Shown: positions 1 to 10,736 of the stretch, in pieces
Numbering within the stretch: the stretch's first letter is position 1
How the letters are laid out: every line of letters starts with the position of its first letter
Source: Durusdinium trenchii
Lineage: Eukaryota; Sar; Dinophyceae; Suessiales; Symbiodiniaceae
Assembly (NCBI GenBank): GCA_963970005.1
Contig: CAXAMN010003113.1
Coordinates: 490,415 to 554,414, forward strand
DNA length: 64,000 nucleotides
Direction of reading: 5' to 3'
Translations under genes and position numbers: made by a program
Notes under the pieces: model-generated
The model's database searches: none
Told to the model about the DNA's origin: nothing
What the model saw: only the letters and a program-made list of their open reading frames with translations

Positions 1-1874
1 GGACACTCTTGTGGGACACTCTTGTAGGACACTCTTGTGGGATACTCCTGTAGGACACTCTTGTGGGGCACTCTTATAGGACACTCTTGTGGGACACTCT
101 TGTGGGACACTCTTGTAGGACACTCTTGTGGGACACTCTTGCAGGACACTCTTGTGAGACACTCTTGTAGAACACTCTTATGGGTCACTTGCAGGACACT
201 CTTGTGGGACACTCTTACACGACGCTCTTGTAGGACACTGTTGTGGGACACTTTGTAGGACACTCTTGTAGGAAACTCTTGTCGGAAACTCTTGTGGGAC
301 ACTCTTGTGGGACACTCTTGTGGGACACTCTTATAGGACACTCTTGTGGGACACTCTTGTGGGACACTCTTGTAGGACACTCCTGTACGACACTCTTGTA
401 GGACACTCTTGTGGGACACTCTGCGGGACACTCTGTAGGACACTCTTGTGGGATACTCTTGTGGGACACTCTTAAGGGCAACTCTTGTGAGACACTCTAG
501 TGGGACACTGTTGTGGGACAGTCACGTAGGACACTCTTGTGGGACACTCTTGTAGGACACTCTTGTGGGACACTCTTCTGGGACACTCTTGTAGGACACT
601 CTTGTAGGACACTTTTGTGGGACACTCTTGTGGAACACTCTTGTAGGACACTCTTGTAGGACACTCTTGTGGGTCACTCTTGTAGGAAAGTCTTGTGGGA
701 CACTCTTGTAGGACACTCTTGTGGGACACTCTGTGGGACACTCTTGTGGGACACTCTTGTGGGACACTCTTGTAGGACACTCTTGTGGAGCACTCTTGTG
801 CGTCACTTGCAGGACACTCTTGTGGGACCTTCTTGTAGGAAACTCTTGTGGGACAATCTTCTAGGACACTCTTGTGGGACACTCTTGTGGAACACTCTTG
901 TAGGACACTCTTGTGGGATACTCTTGTCGGACACTCTTAAGGGACACTCTTGTGGGCCACTCTTGTAGGAAACTCTTGTGGGACACTCTTATAGGACACT
1001 GTTGTGGGACACTCTTGTCGGACACTCTTGTAGAACACTCTTGTGGGTCACTTGCAGGACACTCTTGTGGGACACTCTTACACGACACTCTTGTAGGACA
1101 CTCTTGTGGGACACTCTTGTGGAAAATCTTGTGGGACACTCTTATAGACACTGTTGTGGGACACTCTTGTCGGACACTCTTGTAGGACACTCTTGTGGGT
1201 CACTCTTGTGGGACACTCTTGTAGGACACTCTTGTGGGACACTCTTCTCAGACACTCTTGTAGGACACTCTTGTAGGACACTCTTGTGGGACACTCTTAA
1301 GGGACATTCTTGTAGGACACTCTTGTAGGACACTCTTGTGGGTCACTCTTGTGGGACACTCTTGTAGGACACTCTTGTGGGACACTCTTCTCAGACACTC
1401 TTGTAGGACACTCTTGTAGGACACTCTTGTGGGACACTCTTCTGGGACATTCTTGTAGGACACTCTTGTAGGACACTCTTGTGGGTCACTCTTGTAGGAC
1501 ACTCCTGTAGGACACTCTTGTGGGACACTCTTCTGGGACACTCTTGTAGGACACTCTTGTAGGACACTCTTGTGGGTCACTCTTGTAGGAAACTCTTGTG
1601 GGACACTCTTGTAGGACACTCTTGTGGGACACTCTTGTGGGACGCTCTGGTAGGACACTCTTGTGGGGCACTCTTCTGGGACACTCTTGTAGGACACTCT
1701 TGTAGGACACTCTTGTGGGTCACTCTTGTAGGAAACTCTTGTGGGACACTTTTGTAGGACACTCTTGTGGGACACTCTTGTGGGACGCTCTGGTAGGACA
1801 CTCTTGTGGGACACTCTTCTGGGACACTCTTGTAGGACACTCTTGTAGGAAACTCTTGTGGGACACTCTTGTAG
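1..1874. repeat. 14-bp minisatellite array
   Basis: More than 120 head-to-tail copies of a 14-bp unit, consensus GGACACTCTTGTRG, with scattered substitutions and occasional shortened or extended units. The array runs off the left edge of the window and stops abruptly near 1874. Long open frames through it on both strands merely read the repeat and have no other coding signal. Confidence 0.97.
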
Positions 1875-1875
1875 G

Positions 1876-2075
1876 CGTCAAGTCTCCAAAACAAGCATTT
1901 CGTGTGAGACTTCCTCCACAAGTCACACGTGAATTCTCCAAAACGAGCCTTTCGTACGACACTTCCTCAAAAACTCACACATCAAGTCTCCACAACGAGC
2001 GTTTCGTACGAGACTTGCTCCAAAAGTCACACGTCCAGTCTCCAAAACGAGCGTTTCGTGTGAGACTTCCTCAAA
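1876..2075. repeat. 52-bp tandem repeat, about 3.7 copies
   Basis: Four successive units start near 1879, 1931, 1984 and 2035. Each begins with a version of AGTCTCCAAAACGAGC followed by a TTTCGTRYGAGACTTCCTC segment and a CACACGT end. It directly follows the 14-bp array and has a different unit. Confidence 0.85.
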
Positions 2076-2076
2076 A

Positions 2077-2458
2077 CGAACACACTCCCATCCACCACAA
2101 TCGCCATTTCAGCTGAGACTTGTCACGAAAACAGAGCTTCGATGCCACACCCTGAAACGCAAATCCCAATGGCACGGCCACATCCAACACCCCAAAAACA
2201 CGACTCTCCCAACGCTAATCCCAATGGCACGGCCACATCCAACACCCCAAAACACGACTCTCCCAACGCTAATCCCAATGGCACTGGCATGATTTCGACC
2301 CGTTCAGAGCACACTCCCATCCACCAAAATCGCCATTTCAGCTGAGACCTGTCACGAAAACAGAGCTTCGATGCCACACCCTGAAACGCAAATCCCAATG
2401 GCACGGCCACATCCAACACCCCAAAAACACGACTCTCCAAACGCTAATCCCAATGGCA
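2077..2458. repeat. Duplicated 150-bp unit with an internal 54-bp tandem copy
   Basis: The stretch at about 2077-2228 recurs nearly unchanged at about 2307-2458. Between them lies an extra copy of the 54-bp part (GGCCACATCCAACACCCC ... CCCAATGGCAC). Only a few substitutions separate the copies, so the duplication is young. Confidence 0.9.
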
Positions 2459-2634
2459 CTGCGCAGCAAACTGCGGATCTCACAAAACGCTGCGCCTGTG
2501 CAGCGAAATGCATCACGTTTCTTGCGCGACATGTCGGTGTCATGCAAATCACAATGGAATAGCGACGCAAACTGACACGTGACACGTCCATGCAAAGTCC
2601 CTTGCAAAAGCTTCCCCCAATGGCAGCAAATTTG

Positions 2635-2712
2635 AGACGCGACGACGACGACAAACGACGAGAGACGACGACAGACGACGAGAGACGACGAGAGACGACG
2701 ACACGACGCAAG
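2635..2712. repeat. GACGA-rich simple repeat
   Basis: A low-complexity run built from GACGAC and GAGACGAC units. I see no convincing coding use. Confidence 0.8.
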
Positions 2713-2941
2713 CCACGCGAACACAGCTCCAACCCCCAGACCCCCAACTATAAACGGGAACCGTTGAACCCTTCGCTACGCATTCGGGAAAAACACTTTC
2801 ACATCTTTCCTTTTGAGCCCTGATCAAGTCTAACAACCCTCACTTGGCAGGTGGGGTTTCAGAACACCTTTTTTCCGAGCTGCCATCCGTTCTTCCCATT
2901 TCTTCCCGGAACCTGGGCCACCCGTTCATCGTCTCCGCCAG

Positions 2942-5900
2942 GCCGTGGCCGAGCTCCGAGCCTTTGGCGCCGAGGACGTGATCGCCGCTGGTTCCAGCGG
3001 GTCGAGCGGGGACACGAGACGGGTCGGGTGGACGGACTGCAGAATACTCACGGCCAGGGGTGGTGGAACATCGATTTTGGGGCGGCATGTGGTGATTGTA
3101 GTGTAGTCCCATGGAGTGTCTGGGAATTGTTCTGAAGATTTACTGGTTAACCATGACCTCCTCAGTGGCTTCAGCTAGTCCGGACATATGGATTGCAACT
3201 GTCTCCGGATGTTCGATGCTGAAGACCGAGATTGGTCGCAAGAACAGGGACAGCCCTTTTCTGGGTGGATCTCCAGGACTCTCCAGGGACTCCGGACACC
3301 CTGACATGAAGAAGGTCCAGCAAAAGTGAGTTCTGGAAGTAGATGGAAATTTTGGACAAAATCACGGCTGAATGACACTGAGTTCTGGAACACATGGTTC
3401 CTCTAATGTTCTCTACTATATATATGCTATCCCTGACATGTCAACTTTTCAACGGAACATCGACGGTGGATGAATGGAACATGGCATCATGTTCAATGAA
3501 CCTTCTCAAGAGTCTAAAAGAACTTGACATGAAGCTTCAATGGGGGGGCTATGTTCGTTATTGGTGACCTTGGTGGGTGTTTTGACACGTGTATGAACTT
3601 ACAATGAATTTGCTTGAGCTATACACTCCTGGAACTAGCATGGAAGTGGAAAATGGCGGACATTTTCCTCCACAAACCGGCGGGGGTCCACTGCCATGTT
3701 TGTTCCAGGGAGTGTTTATACAGATGTTTCCCCATCGGAGTCAATTTGGGCTGCAGTTTGGGGAGTGGATGAGAATCTCATCCTGAGTGCATGGTGGGCA
3801 GTGCAGTTTGATGGAGGGATGCAGAACATGTTGCTTATGAAACATTGCACTCATCTTCTGTACTTCCTTCCAGTCGCCCGTCCGCCTACTAGGCCTACCC
3901 ATTGGTCTCTTCCGCAGCTCTTTCTCTTCCGCTGAGCTCACCAACCCGCCACACCGCGTGACCCCCCCGCCCGTTCCGCCGAGGTGGAAGAACGTAGCGA
4001 GTCGGAGGCGACCCGGTCGACCGCGACCGACCCACCGAGCCGGGAATGCGAACGCCGATCAGTTGGGGTGCCAGGGGGGTCAACTGATCGGCAGATATGC
4101 CAGTCCCATGGATATATATGGAGTGTCTGGGGTCGGACTGACTTCCAATTTTTTGGGGCCTCTAAATCCTCCAAATGGAGAGGAAAAGACTTTGGATGTA
4201 CTTCGATGTGTTATTTCATGTTATTTCTCCCAGACACGCTAAGACTTGGATTGTTCTAAGAGATGGGTGTGGTGGATGGGCAATCTGGTCTGAAATCGTA
4301 CCCGAGACCTTTGGATCAGCCACGTGGGGTTCTTTGGATCGGCCAACATGTTGACGACTCAGAGCAGAAAGTCGCAAACCAACGTGTTGTTGACAAATAC
4401 CAGTTGCCGGAAACCAGGAATCACCTGGAGCCAAGGAGATGTCCTTGGAACATGTCAGTGTAGGTGCTCTTGAGCAACAAGAGTGAGGGGAGATTTTCGG
4501 GAGTTGTTGGGTACGAGATGCACGCGGGTCGAGAATTAATCCTCGACACTAAACAGTCTCAGGTGATTCACTGTTCTATTTAAAGTGATGCCATAGTGCT
4601 TGCGCCCGCCACTCCAAAGACCAAGAATTTTGCAGTAGCATTTATCATCATCGTTATCAATGATTATCAAGGATAATCAGCTGCTGAAGAGGATTTCCAT
4701 TGTTTGGGAATGCAGAGCGGCCAACACCGGACTGCTTGCCAACTACCGTACAAGTCCTGAGGTTCAGCTGGGTGGACAGGTTTCTGAAGAAGATGCTGAA
4801 AGCAAGCATAATTGCACATGCAGGAGGATGAGGAGGAGGAAGAAGAGGAAGAAGAAGAGGAAGACGAGGAAGATGACTCCGAAATTGAGGAGATGGGCCC
4901 AGCCGTTTCCTCAGAGTGGCTTCCTTCATTGAAAGACGCTACACCCAAAAGAAATGAAGAAAGGTTTGTGTGTCATTGAGGATATGCCGGTAGGACTGCC
5001 GGTAGGATCTGGTCAATTTGGGGCCGTCCGTTGAATGAACATCCGTCGATAAAAACAGACATCCGGCGCGAGGATGTTGCCCTTGGTACCTTTGATGTCA
5101 ATGTGTACATGACGATGTTGCACCATTGCAAGTAGCATTCTAAGGCGTTCATGCACAAGGAACTCGTGGCTTTGTTTAGAATTTGAAAATCAGCCTCCAG
5201 ACTCGCAACCGCTACTTTTTTGGCGGAATAATAAATAGTGATTCAGATATATAATATATATGATATGATAGAATCTTCCAGTGATGCCATGATGCTCCTT
5301 CCTCGATAACATTGGCAGACATTGGCTTCCTCGCTAGCATATATAGTGAATATTGAATATTGTAACTTTGTATATTTGGTGTATATAGTTTATATTATTG
5401 CATTGCTATATGCAAAATTAAACACATATTATAGCACATGCATTTCCAACAGACGACAATTGCTTGCTTGTTGAAGTAGAATCTTAATCCTGATCTGAGA
5501 ATCTTCAGCGTTGAAACACGGTGTCCGGCGACGGTATTTGCTCAACTGCCCCATGGGTGCTATAGGACCAAAGTTTTTGGTGAAGCAGACTCTGAAGCAG
5601 CAATCCCACCAGGTTCCCTAGTCAACTTGAATTGTGCTTGCCCCTGCGCCAAGGAGAGGGCAAAGGAGGCAGGAGAAACAACACTTCCCTGGGATGTTTC
5701 ATCATTTCCTGCGGACACGCGAAGAATCACCCGCCAAGTGAACAGTTGACTGGGTGCAAACCAACGTCTCCTGGAACAATCTTGCAGGGACCAGGGACCA
5801 CAGAAACAGAAGTGGGAAGGGGGGGAGGTCCTGGGAATTTGTGCATGTCAGCAAAAATATATTCAAAGGTCAAAGATGCCAAGATGGGGGTTGATTTTGT

Positions 5901-8900
5901 ACTGCGCGGGGGCGCGGGCACTTCCATACGTTGAAGAAGGGCCCCAAATTCCAATTGGTGTTCAAGCAAAAAAAACAAAGCTCAGAACATTTGAGAACGA
6001 TCAGAATTGGTCGTGAAGGTGATCTGAACTGGACGTTTTGTGTTTAGGAACCACGGTGCGCTTTGGATGTATTCCCGTTGATACGACCTCAGGTCGTCGT
6101 CGCCCAGTGACCACGTGTGTTCAAGACTCACGTCGCGGGCCGGTGACCATGATTTTTTTTGTTTTGTGTTTTGGAATGGACCAAGTGAATCTTGGCTTGT
6201 GTAACCGAAGAAGACGAATGTTTTTCATTCACTTTGACTTCCCCAAGTGAATCTTGGCTTGTGTAACCCCTTGCATTTTGAAGCCAAACATTTCCCGTAC
6301 CCTGCCAAACCAGTTTCTGGAGTCTACCGGGTCTACCGTTTACCCTTTTTTCTCGGTGCGACCAATAAATCACCCACTGTGCTTCATCCTGCTCCCACTG
6401 CAACTGTTGGGTCAACATAAATTCAGTCAGTAACTATGTCAATTCAGTATTTTCTCCAACCTGAATTCATATATATATATATATATGTTCCCAAAGTTCA
6501 CCCCAGGCCCATGCATCAACCTGAATTCTGTCATTCCATCGTTTGTTCCCCCCCCTTTTCATGCCTCCAGGTGGCAGAAAAGCTGGCCCGCGAGGAGGGA
6601 CCGGGAGGGACCGATTCGGCGAATGACGTGCGCGGCATTCGAAAGGGTCGGAGGATTTGGACCTCAATGAAAGCAATGGCACATGTCAAAACCTTGGCTT
6701 GAATCTCAGTCATTGCTTTCAATCTCATCATATCGCATTTACTAGTATGTAATCATGAATTCATTAATTGACTTTAAGACCATCATCCACCATGAGAATC
6801 ATCAAGGATCCACTCTTTTTTGTGCGTGGTCAGTCATATTGTGTGATCTCTCACACGGAAACCGCGAGCGTTCGGCGATCACGAGCTTTCGGCGTTCGGG
6901 GATCGCTAGCGACCATTTCGATGAAGATAGCGACCAGCGGAGAAGCGAGACGAATGAAAGGGACTGCAACCGGAAGATTTGCCCCTCAATTGAGGGCAAG
7001 AACAACACAAATAAGAGCAGACTGCAAAGAAGCCACCGGTGCATTGTCTTAAGTTGTTGATTTGTTATGTGGGAGTCGTTCTAAAACCCGTGTAATGTTT
7101 TTAGTGGACGAGTGACATTCTAGCTCTTTGAGGTTATGTTTACCTGCAGGGGCGAAAGGATGCGAGAGCGCGGCGAAAGGTTTGGCGAAAGGCTAAACTT
7201 GATAGAAATATATCATAGATAATTCATACATGTATGCAGATGTTGTGCATATATCTTTGTGTCTAAAACAAACAGAGAGAGTGGTTTCCATGCAAGGCGT
7301 GATAGGCAGAAAGCTGCAAGAGTAGTGGCTCAGCATGTAATATCCCCAAGGATATGTATCACCAGCTTGGTGAACACCCCAGAATGTCATAGATGCGTAC
7401 GAAAAGAAACAGACAGCAATAAGAAATCTTGCAGACGGATCACAAGAGAAGATTCAAGTAGCAAAATTCCCCAAACCGAACGAGGAAAAACGCGAAAGCT
7501 TCGCGAAAGCGACGCGCAAGGTTGGCGAAAGACTAGCCTGCCCGAAACCATCGGGAGCCCAAATGGGCTAGTCCAGAGTCCACGCCATGTCGCATCTTGC
7601 TTTTCTTTTCCAGGAATGGGTGAACAACAACTGTCCCGAAGCCAAGCGCCCCAACCGCAACACCACCTTGCCCAATGCAAGTGCCAAACCTCATCACTAA
7701 CAGGAAAAAACTGCAAGAAATCATGCGAAACAATTACTTCGAAGACGGAGTCGATGGCAAGAAAAGAAGCAAGCTGCAACGAAAGATGTCTGAACGCCCA
7801 TGAAGGAGAAAAGATCTACCGAGCGCCCTTGGAATAACGGGAACCAAAAACCAAAGTTATCCAGAATCCACAATCCACACTCCCCAAAGTAGTAAGTAGC
7901 AGCGGCACATTTATTGTTGCATATACGATGGATGAACTTTTGTGGCTCTACTCAGATCCTCCACCGAAAACAAAATAACGAAAATAATATCATATATCCT
8001 AATACATTTTACATTGGGGGCGAAAGGATGCGAAAGATCCGCGAAAGCGCGGCGAAAGAACAATTTTTGGGAACCATAATTTTGAACAACCCCCATGTAA
8101 GCTGGCAACTGATGAGGTGCCCAAGCCCTTTTGTTTGCTTTCAATCATCGGACCATTCAAGTTTACCTCCCGCATGTATTTGGCAGAAGCTAAATTATAG
8201 TTTCACGGATACCTGTATGCATGCATGGTGATCCAATAATTTTATGATATTTTACGTAAGTTTTGCACCGGGTTTGGTTTGAAATGAGAGTTTGCCACAG
8301 CCTTGTATATATTTATATACTGTATAAATAGTAAACTATATAATAGTCTCTTTGTCATTCATGGTACTCAGGGGAAGATATGTCGGATCTACTGTACTGT
8401 GTTGTTGAACCATCTTAAAGCCTTTGTTCCTCGAAGCACTTCTTGCGGGACCCACGTGCCTACAGGTGCAGGAGAATGCGATGAAGGACCTGGCGAGAGA
8501 AAGGCAGACTGAGAATCCGAGCTAGGGGAAGAAAGTTCCACTGGCTCCCCTGGTCGGCAACATGCCTCCTTGTAGTACAGGATTCGGATGTCCCATTTTG
8601 TGTTGCTTGCTGCATTCTTGCGACTCAGGACAATGAAGGAGAGGGCTCTAAGATTCTGCCTGTGACTTTCCGGTCCCCCAGCCGCCAACCAAGCAGCCTC
8701 AAGCGCCATGACCTCCTCACTGCTCCCTGCCCCAGGCGCCGCTCCAGCGAGTGCGGCCTCGTGCGGCGCAACTCCACCGGCAGCGACGCGGTCGAGAGCC
8801 GCCGGAGCCCCTCCGTCGAGAGCTCGAGCCGCCGCTGCACCAGCGGCTCGGACGGGCAGCGAGCGCGGGGTTGGAGGGGGAGAGGACCGGTGATCCCGTG

Positions 8901-10736
8901 ATCCGGAGGAGCAAGAGAGGTTGAACAGCCTTATAGCCTATCCCATATATGTACCACCTATCCCAGGGTCCGAACGTGAAGCGACCTCTCAACCTCTCTT
9001 GGTGATGATGTGATGAAGTGATGTGAACAAAGAAGAGAAGTGAGGGTTTCGATCATGTTCGCCAATCGAGTGGTTATGGGGGTCCATGTGAATCATATAC
9101 TTAGGTATAGATATTGCAGATATTGATCTACATTGGTGCTTCAATCAACTGGATATCCTCTCAACCCATACCCTGGAAGTCCAAGACTATGCAAGTGTTC
9201 AGTTGATCCAAAAGGAAAACCATTTCCTTTACTTCGGTGGTGCCAAAGACAGTCTTTGGACTTCTTCTAGGGAATAAACTTCTAATAATACATATGTCCC
9301 ACTCCAACTTCCAAGGAACCAACCCCCCACAGGCTCAGAAACGGACGTTGAACCGAACCGAACCCTGTGGCAGTTGGCCTCAATACGCCGCGCCGCGCCG
9401 TAAGGCCTCGAGCGGCGCCACTCCACCGGGGACTTGGAGCGTCCGTCGCTGGAACGCTGGGAAGCCCTCAAGGCCAGGGCGGGTGGGCCAGAGCGAGGGA
9501 AAGAAGGGCGGGCGGGTGGTCCCTTGATCCATCTGACCGGGTCTGAAAGGGGTGGAAAACGGCCGGAGAAGATGGACCGGGTCAATACTTGTCAACACAG
9601 TCCTGGGATATGCCTGACACTATGGGGGTTTGTGGTACATATGGGATATGCCTGACACTATCCCATATGTTGGGTCATGCCTGTTCTTCAGAGGGTTCTT
9701 TTGGGGGGGGAAACAGTTTACTGAGGGAAAGAAGCCATGGAAAGAGCTACACATGAAGCTCCTGGAAAGGTCCTGCAACCCTTGACCCGTTGTAGTTGCC
9801 GCTTGTTCGTGTGTCCCTTTTTCAGACCCTCACTGAATCCCTGTCCCTGTCCCTGTGGTGTTCACATCAAAAATCATTCAACATCGCGTGCCTTGTCATT
9901 GTGAAGGAAATGCCACCCTGCCCCACCGCTCCACACGCAAAACAACCCAACACATTCTAAAAGAATCTCAAAGAGCATAGCGCCCCAGGAGCAAAAGCAA
10001 TCCCCTGCTCCCTTCTGAACCAAAGTAGCAACATGCATGACTTGCATGTATAGCAGAACATGTATATACTACAGATTCAATAGCCACTCCAGTGAATCTT
10101 TAAGCACAATATATCATCTATCGGTTGATTCCAACCCCACATGCGCTCCGAGTCCACACCCGCCTCATCACATCAGTCGAAGAATTCATCAGTCGAAGGA
10201 CAACCTCATGGCTCATTTCAGTTTTGCGATCCATACCTGGTGAGGTTTTACTCATCATTTGTAATAGAAAAGAACCTCCACAATAACTTGAGATGGAGAG
10301 TTGACTGCCAGTGGAAGGAAGTCCAGGAAGTGTATCCATCTCCAAGTCTTCAACCAGGGAAGCGCACCTGCGAACCGTGCTGATTCCAGGACTGTACTTA
10401 GGGCCTAGGGCCTAGGGTCTGCCCCCAGGTCAAGGCTGAGATGTGCCTCATCCGCCGTGTTACACGGCGGTCCCGTTACACGGCGGTCCCGTTCGCCGGT
10501 TGGTTGGTGTAAACACATGTGAAAACAAGTCCTCCCCCCCCAGCAGGCTGCTCGTTCGCCAATGCGAGTCGGCTCCGAGTCTACCGTTTACCCCGTGCGG
10601 ACGTCGTTCGGTCCTGTGATGTGAGTCGAACTGAAACCACTGGATCCCGGGATCCTTCGAGGAAAAAAGGGCGGGCCAGGCCGAGACTCCCTCGCTCTTC
10701 GGCCAGGCCGACGCCGAAGGGAGCCCCAGCACGGCC
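2942..10736 (+). CDS. Gene P: putative acidic, Ser/Arg-rich disordered protein (spliced, partial)
   Basis: I do not recognise the product. Proposed exons: 2942-2977, 3984-4007 (or to 4022), 4824-4963, 6571-6627, 8736-8870, 9405-9478, 10547-10594 and 10680-10736. All start after AG|G, use GT or GC donors, and are in matching phase from exon to exon. The predicted order is a short helical piece (AVAELRAFGAED), an acidic stretch (VEERSESE and then a run of about 13 Glu/Asp), a basic stretch, a Ser/Arg-rich part (RRSSECGLVRRNSTG), a short helix around RWEALKAR and a Ser/Pro-rich part (SLFGQADAEGSPS). Codons end mostly in G or C, as in the better-supported genes nearby. Exon 6571-6627 is open in two frames, and the chain favours the one starting WQKSWPARR. 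Neither the true start nor the end was found, and a small folded domain could have been missed. The linkage of exons is inference from phase and splice pattern. Confidence 0.45.
4054..4132. repeat. Family-1 palindromic element, diverged copy
   Basis: An internal stem GCCGATCAGTTG / CAACTGATCGGC and a right end ATATATGGAGTGTCTGGG match the better copies at 19428, 22365 and 29895. The left end is lost. It lies 32-46 bp after a proposed gene P exon. Confidence 0.7.
4133..4823. other. Non-coding stretch, nothing recognised
   Basis: Presumed intron of gene P. Composition is mixed, with no sustained G/C-ending frame and no repeat shared with the rest of the window that I can see. Confidence 0.4.
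4824..4963 (+). CDS. Acidic exon of gene P
   Basis: This is the clearest single exon of gene P. The acceptor CACATGCAG|GAG and the donor GAAAG|GTTTGTG enclose 46 codons plus 2 bases. The first 16 residues are almost all Glu and Asp; then follow EIEEMGPAV, SSEWLPSL and KDATPKRNEE. The frame stays open only between these two splice sites and stops a few bases after the donor. Acidic runs like this are common in chromatin and nucleolar proteins, but nothing here shows which. Confidence 0.55.
4964..6570. other. AT-rich presumed intron
   Basis: This stretch includes AT-rich DNA at about 5230-5440 and a short (AT)n run at 6470-6486. A segment reading CCAAGTGAATCTTGGCTTGTGTAACC occurs twice, at about 6179 and 6244, a local duplication of roughly 65 bp spacing. 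No exon could be supported. Confidence 0.4.
6628..8735. other. Presumed intron with a dispersed GCGAAAG repeat
   Basis: Three related segments at about 7150-7196, 7487-7535 and 8017-8060 share GGCGAAAGGATGCGAAAG and GCGCGGCGAAAG-like strings. A weak G/C-ending patch at about 6862-6955 lacks an AG|G acceptor, so I do not call it an exon. The rest is AT-rich and uninformative. Confidence 0.5.
8736..8870 (+). CDS. Ser/Arg-rich exon of gene P
   Basis: After the pyrimidine-rich acceptor CTGCCCCAG|G, the frame beginning RRSSECGLVRRNSTGS has almost every third codon position G or C, far above the surrounding DNA. It contains repeated RRxS and SxES motifs, possible phosphorylation sites. The likely donor is CGCGGG|GTTGG near 8870. 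A single leftover base joins in phase to the next exon at 9405-9478 (LERRHSTGDLERPSLERWE). Confidence 0.5.

Noticed and set aside
1-1874. Several open frames of 60-190 codons on both strands
   Set aside because: They only read the 14-bp repeat in different frames and share no codon bias with the real exons.
2978-3060. B12-binding (methylmalonyl-CoA mutase-like) motif after ELRAFGAEDV
   Set aside because: The following GGVIP motif is absent and no further mutase segment was found downstream.
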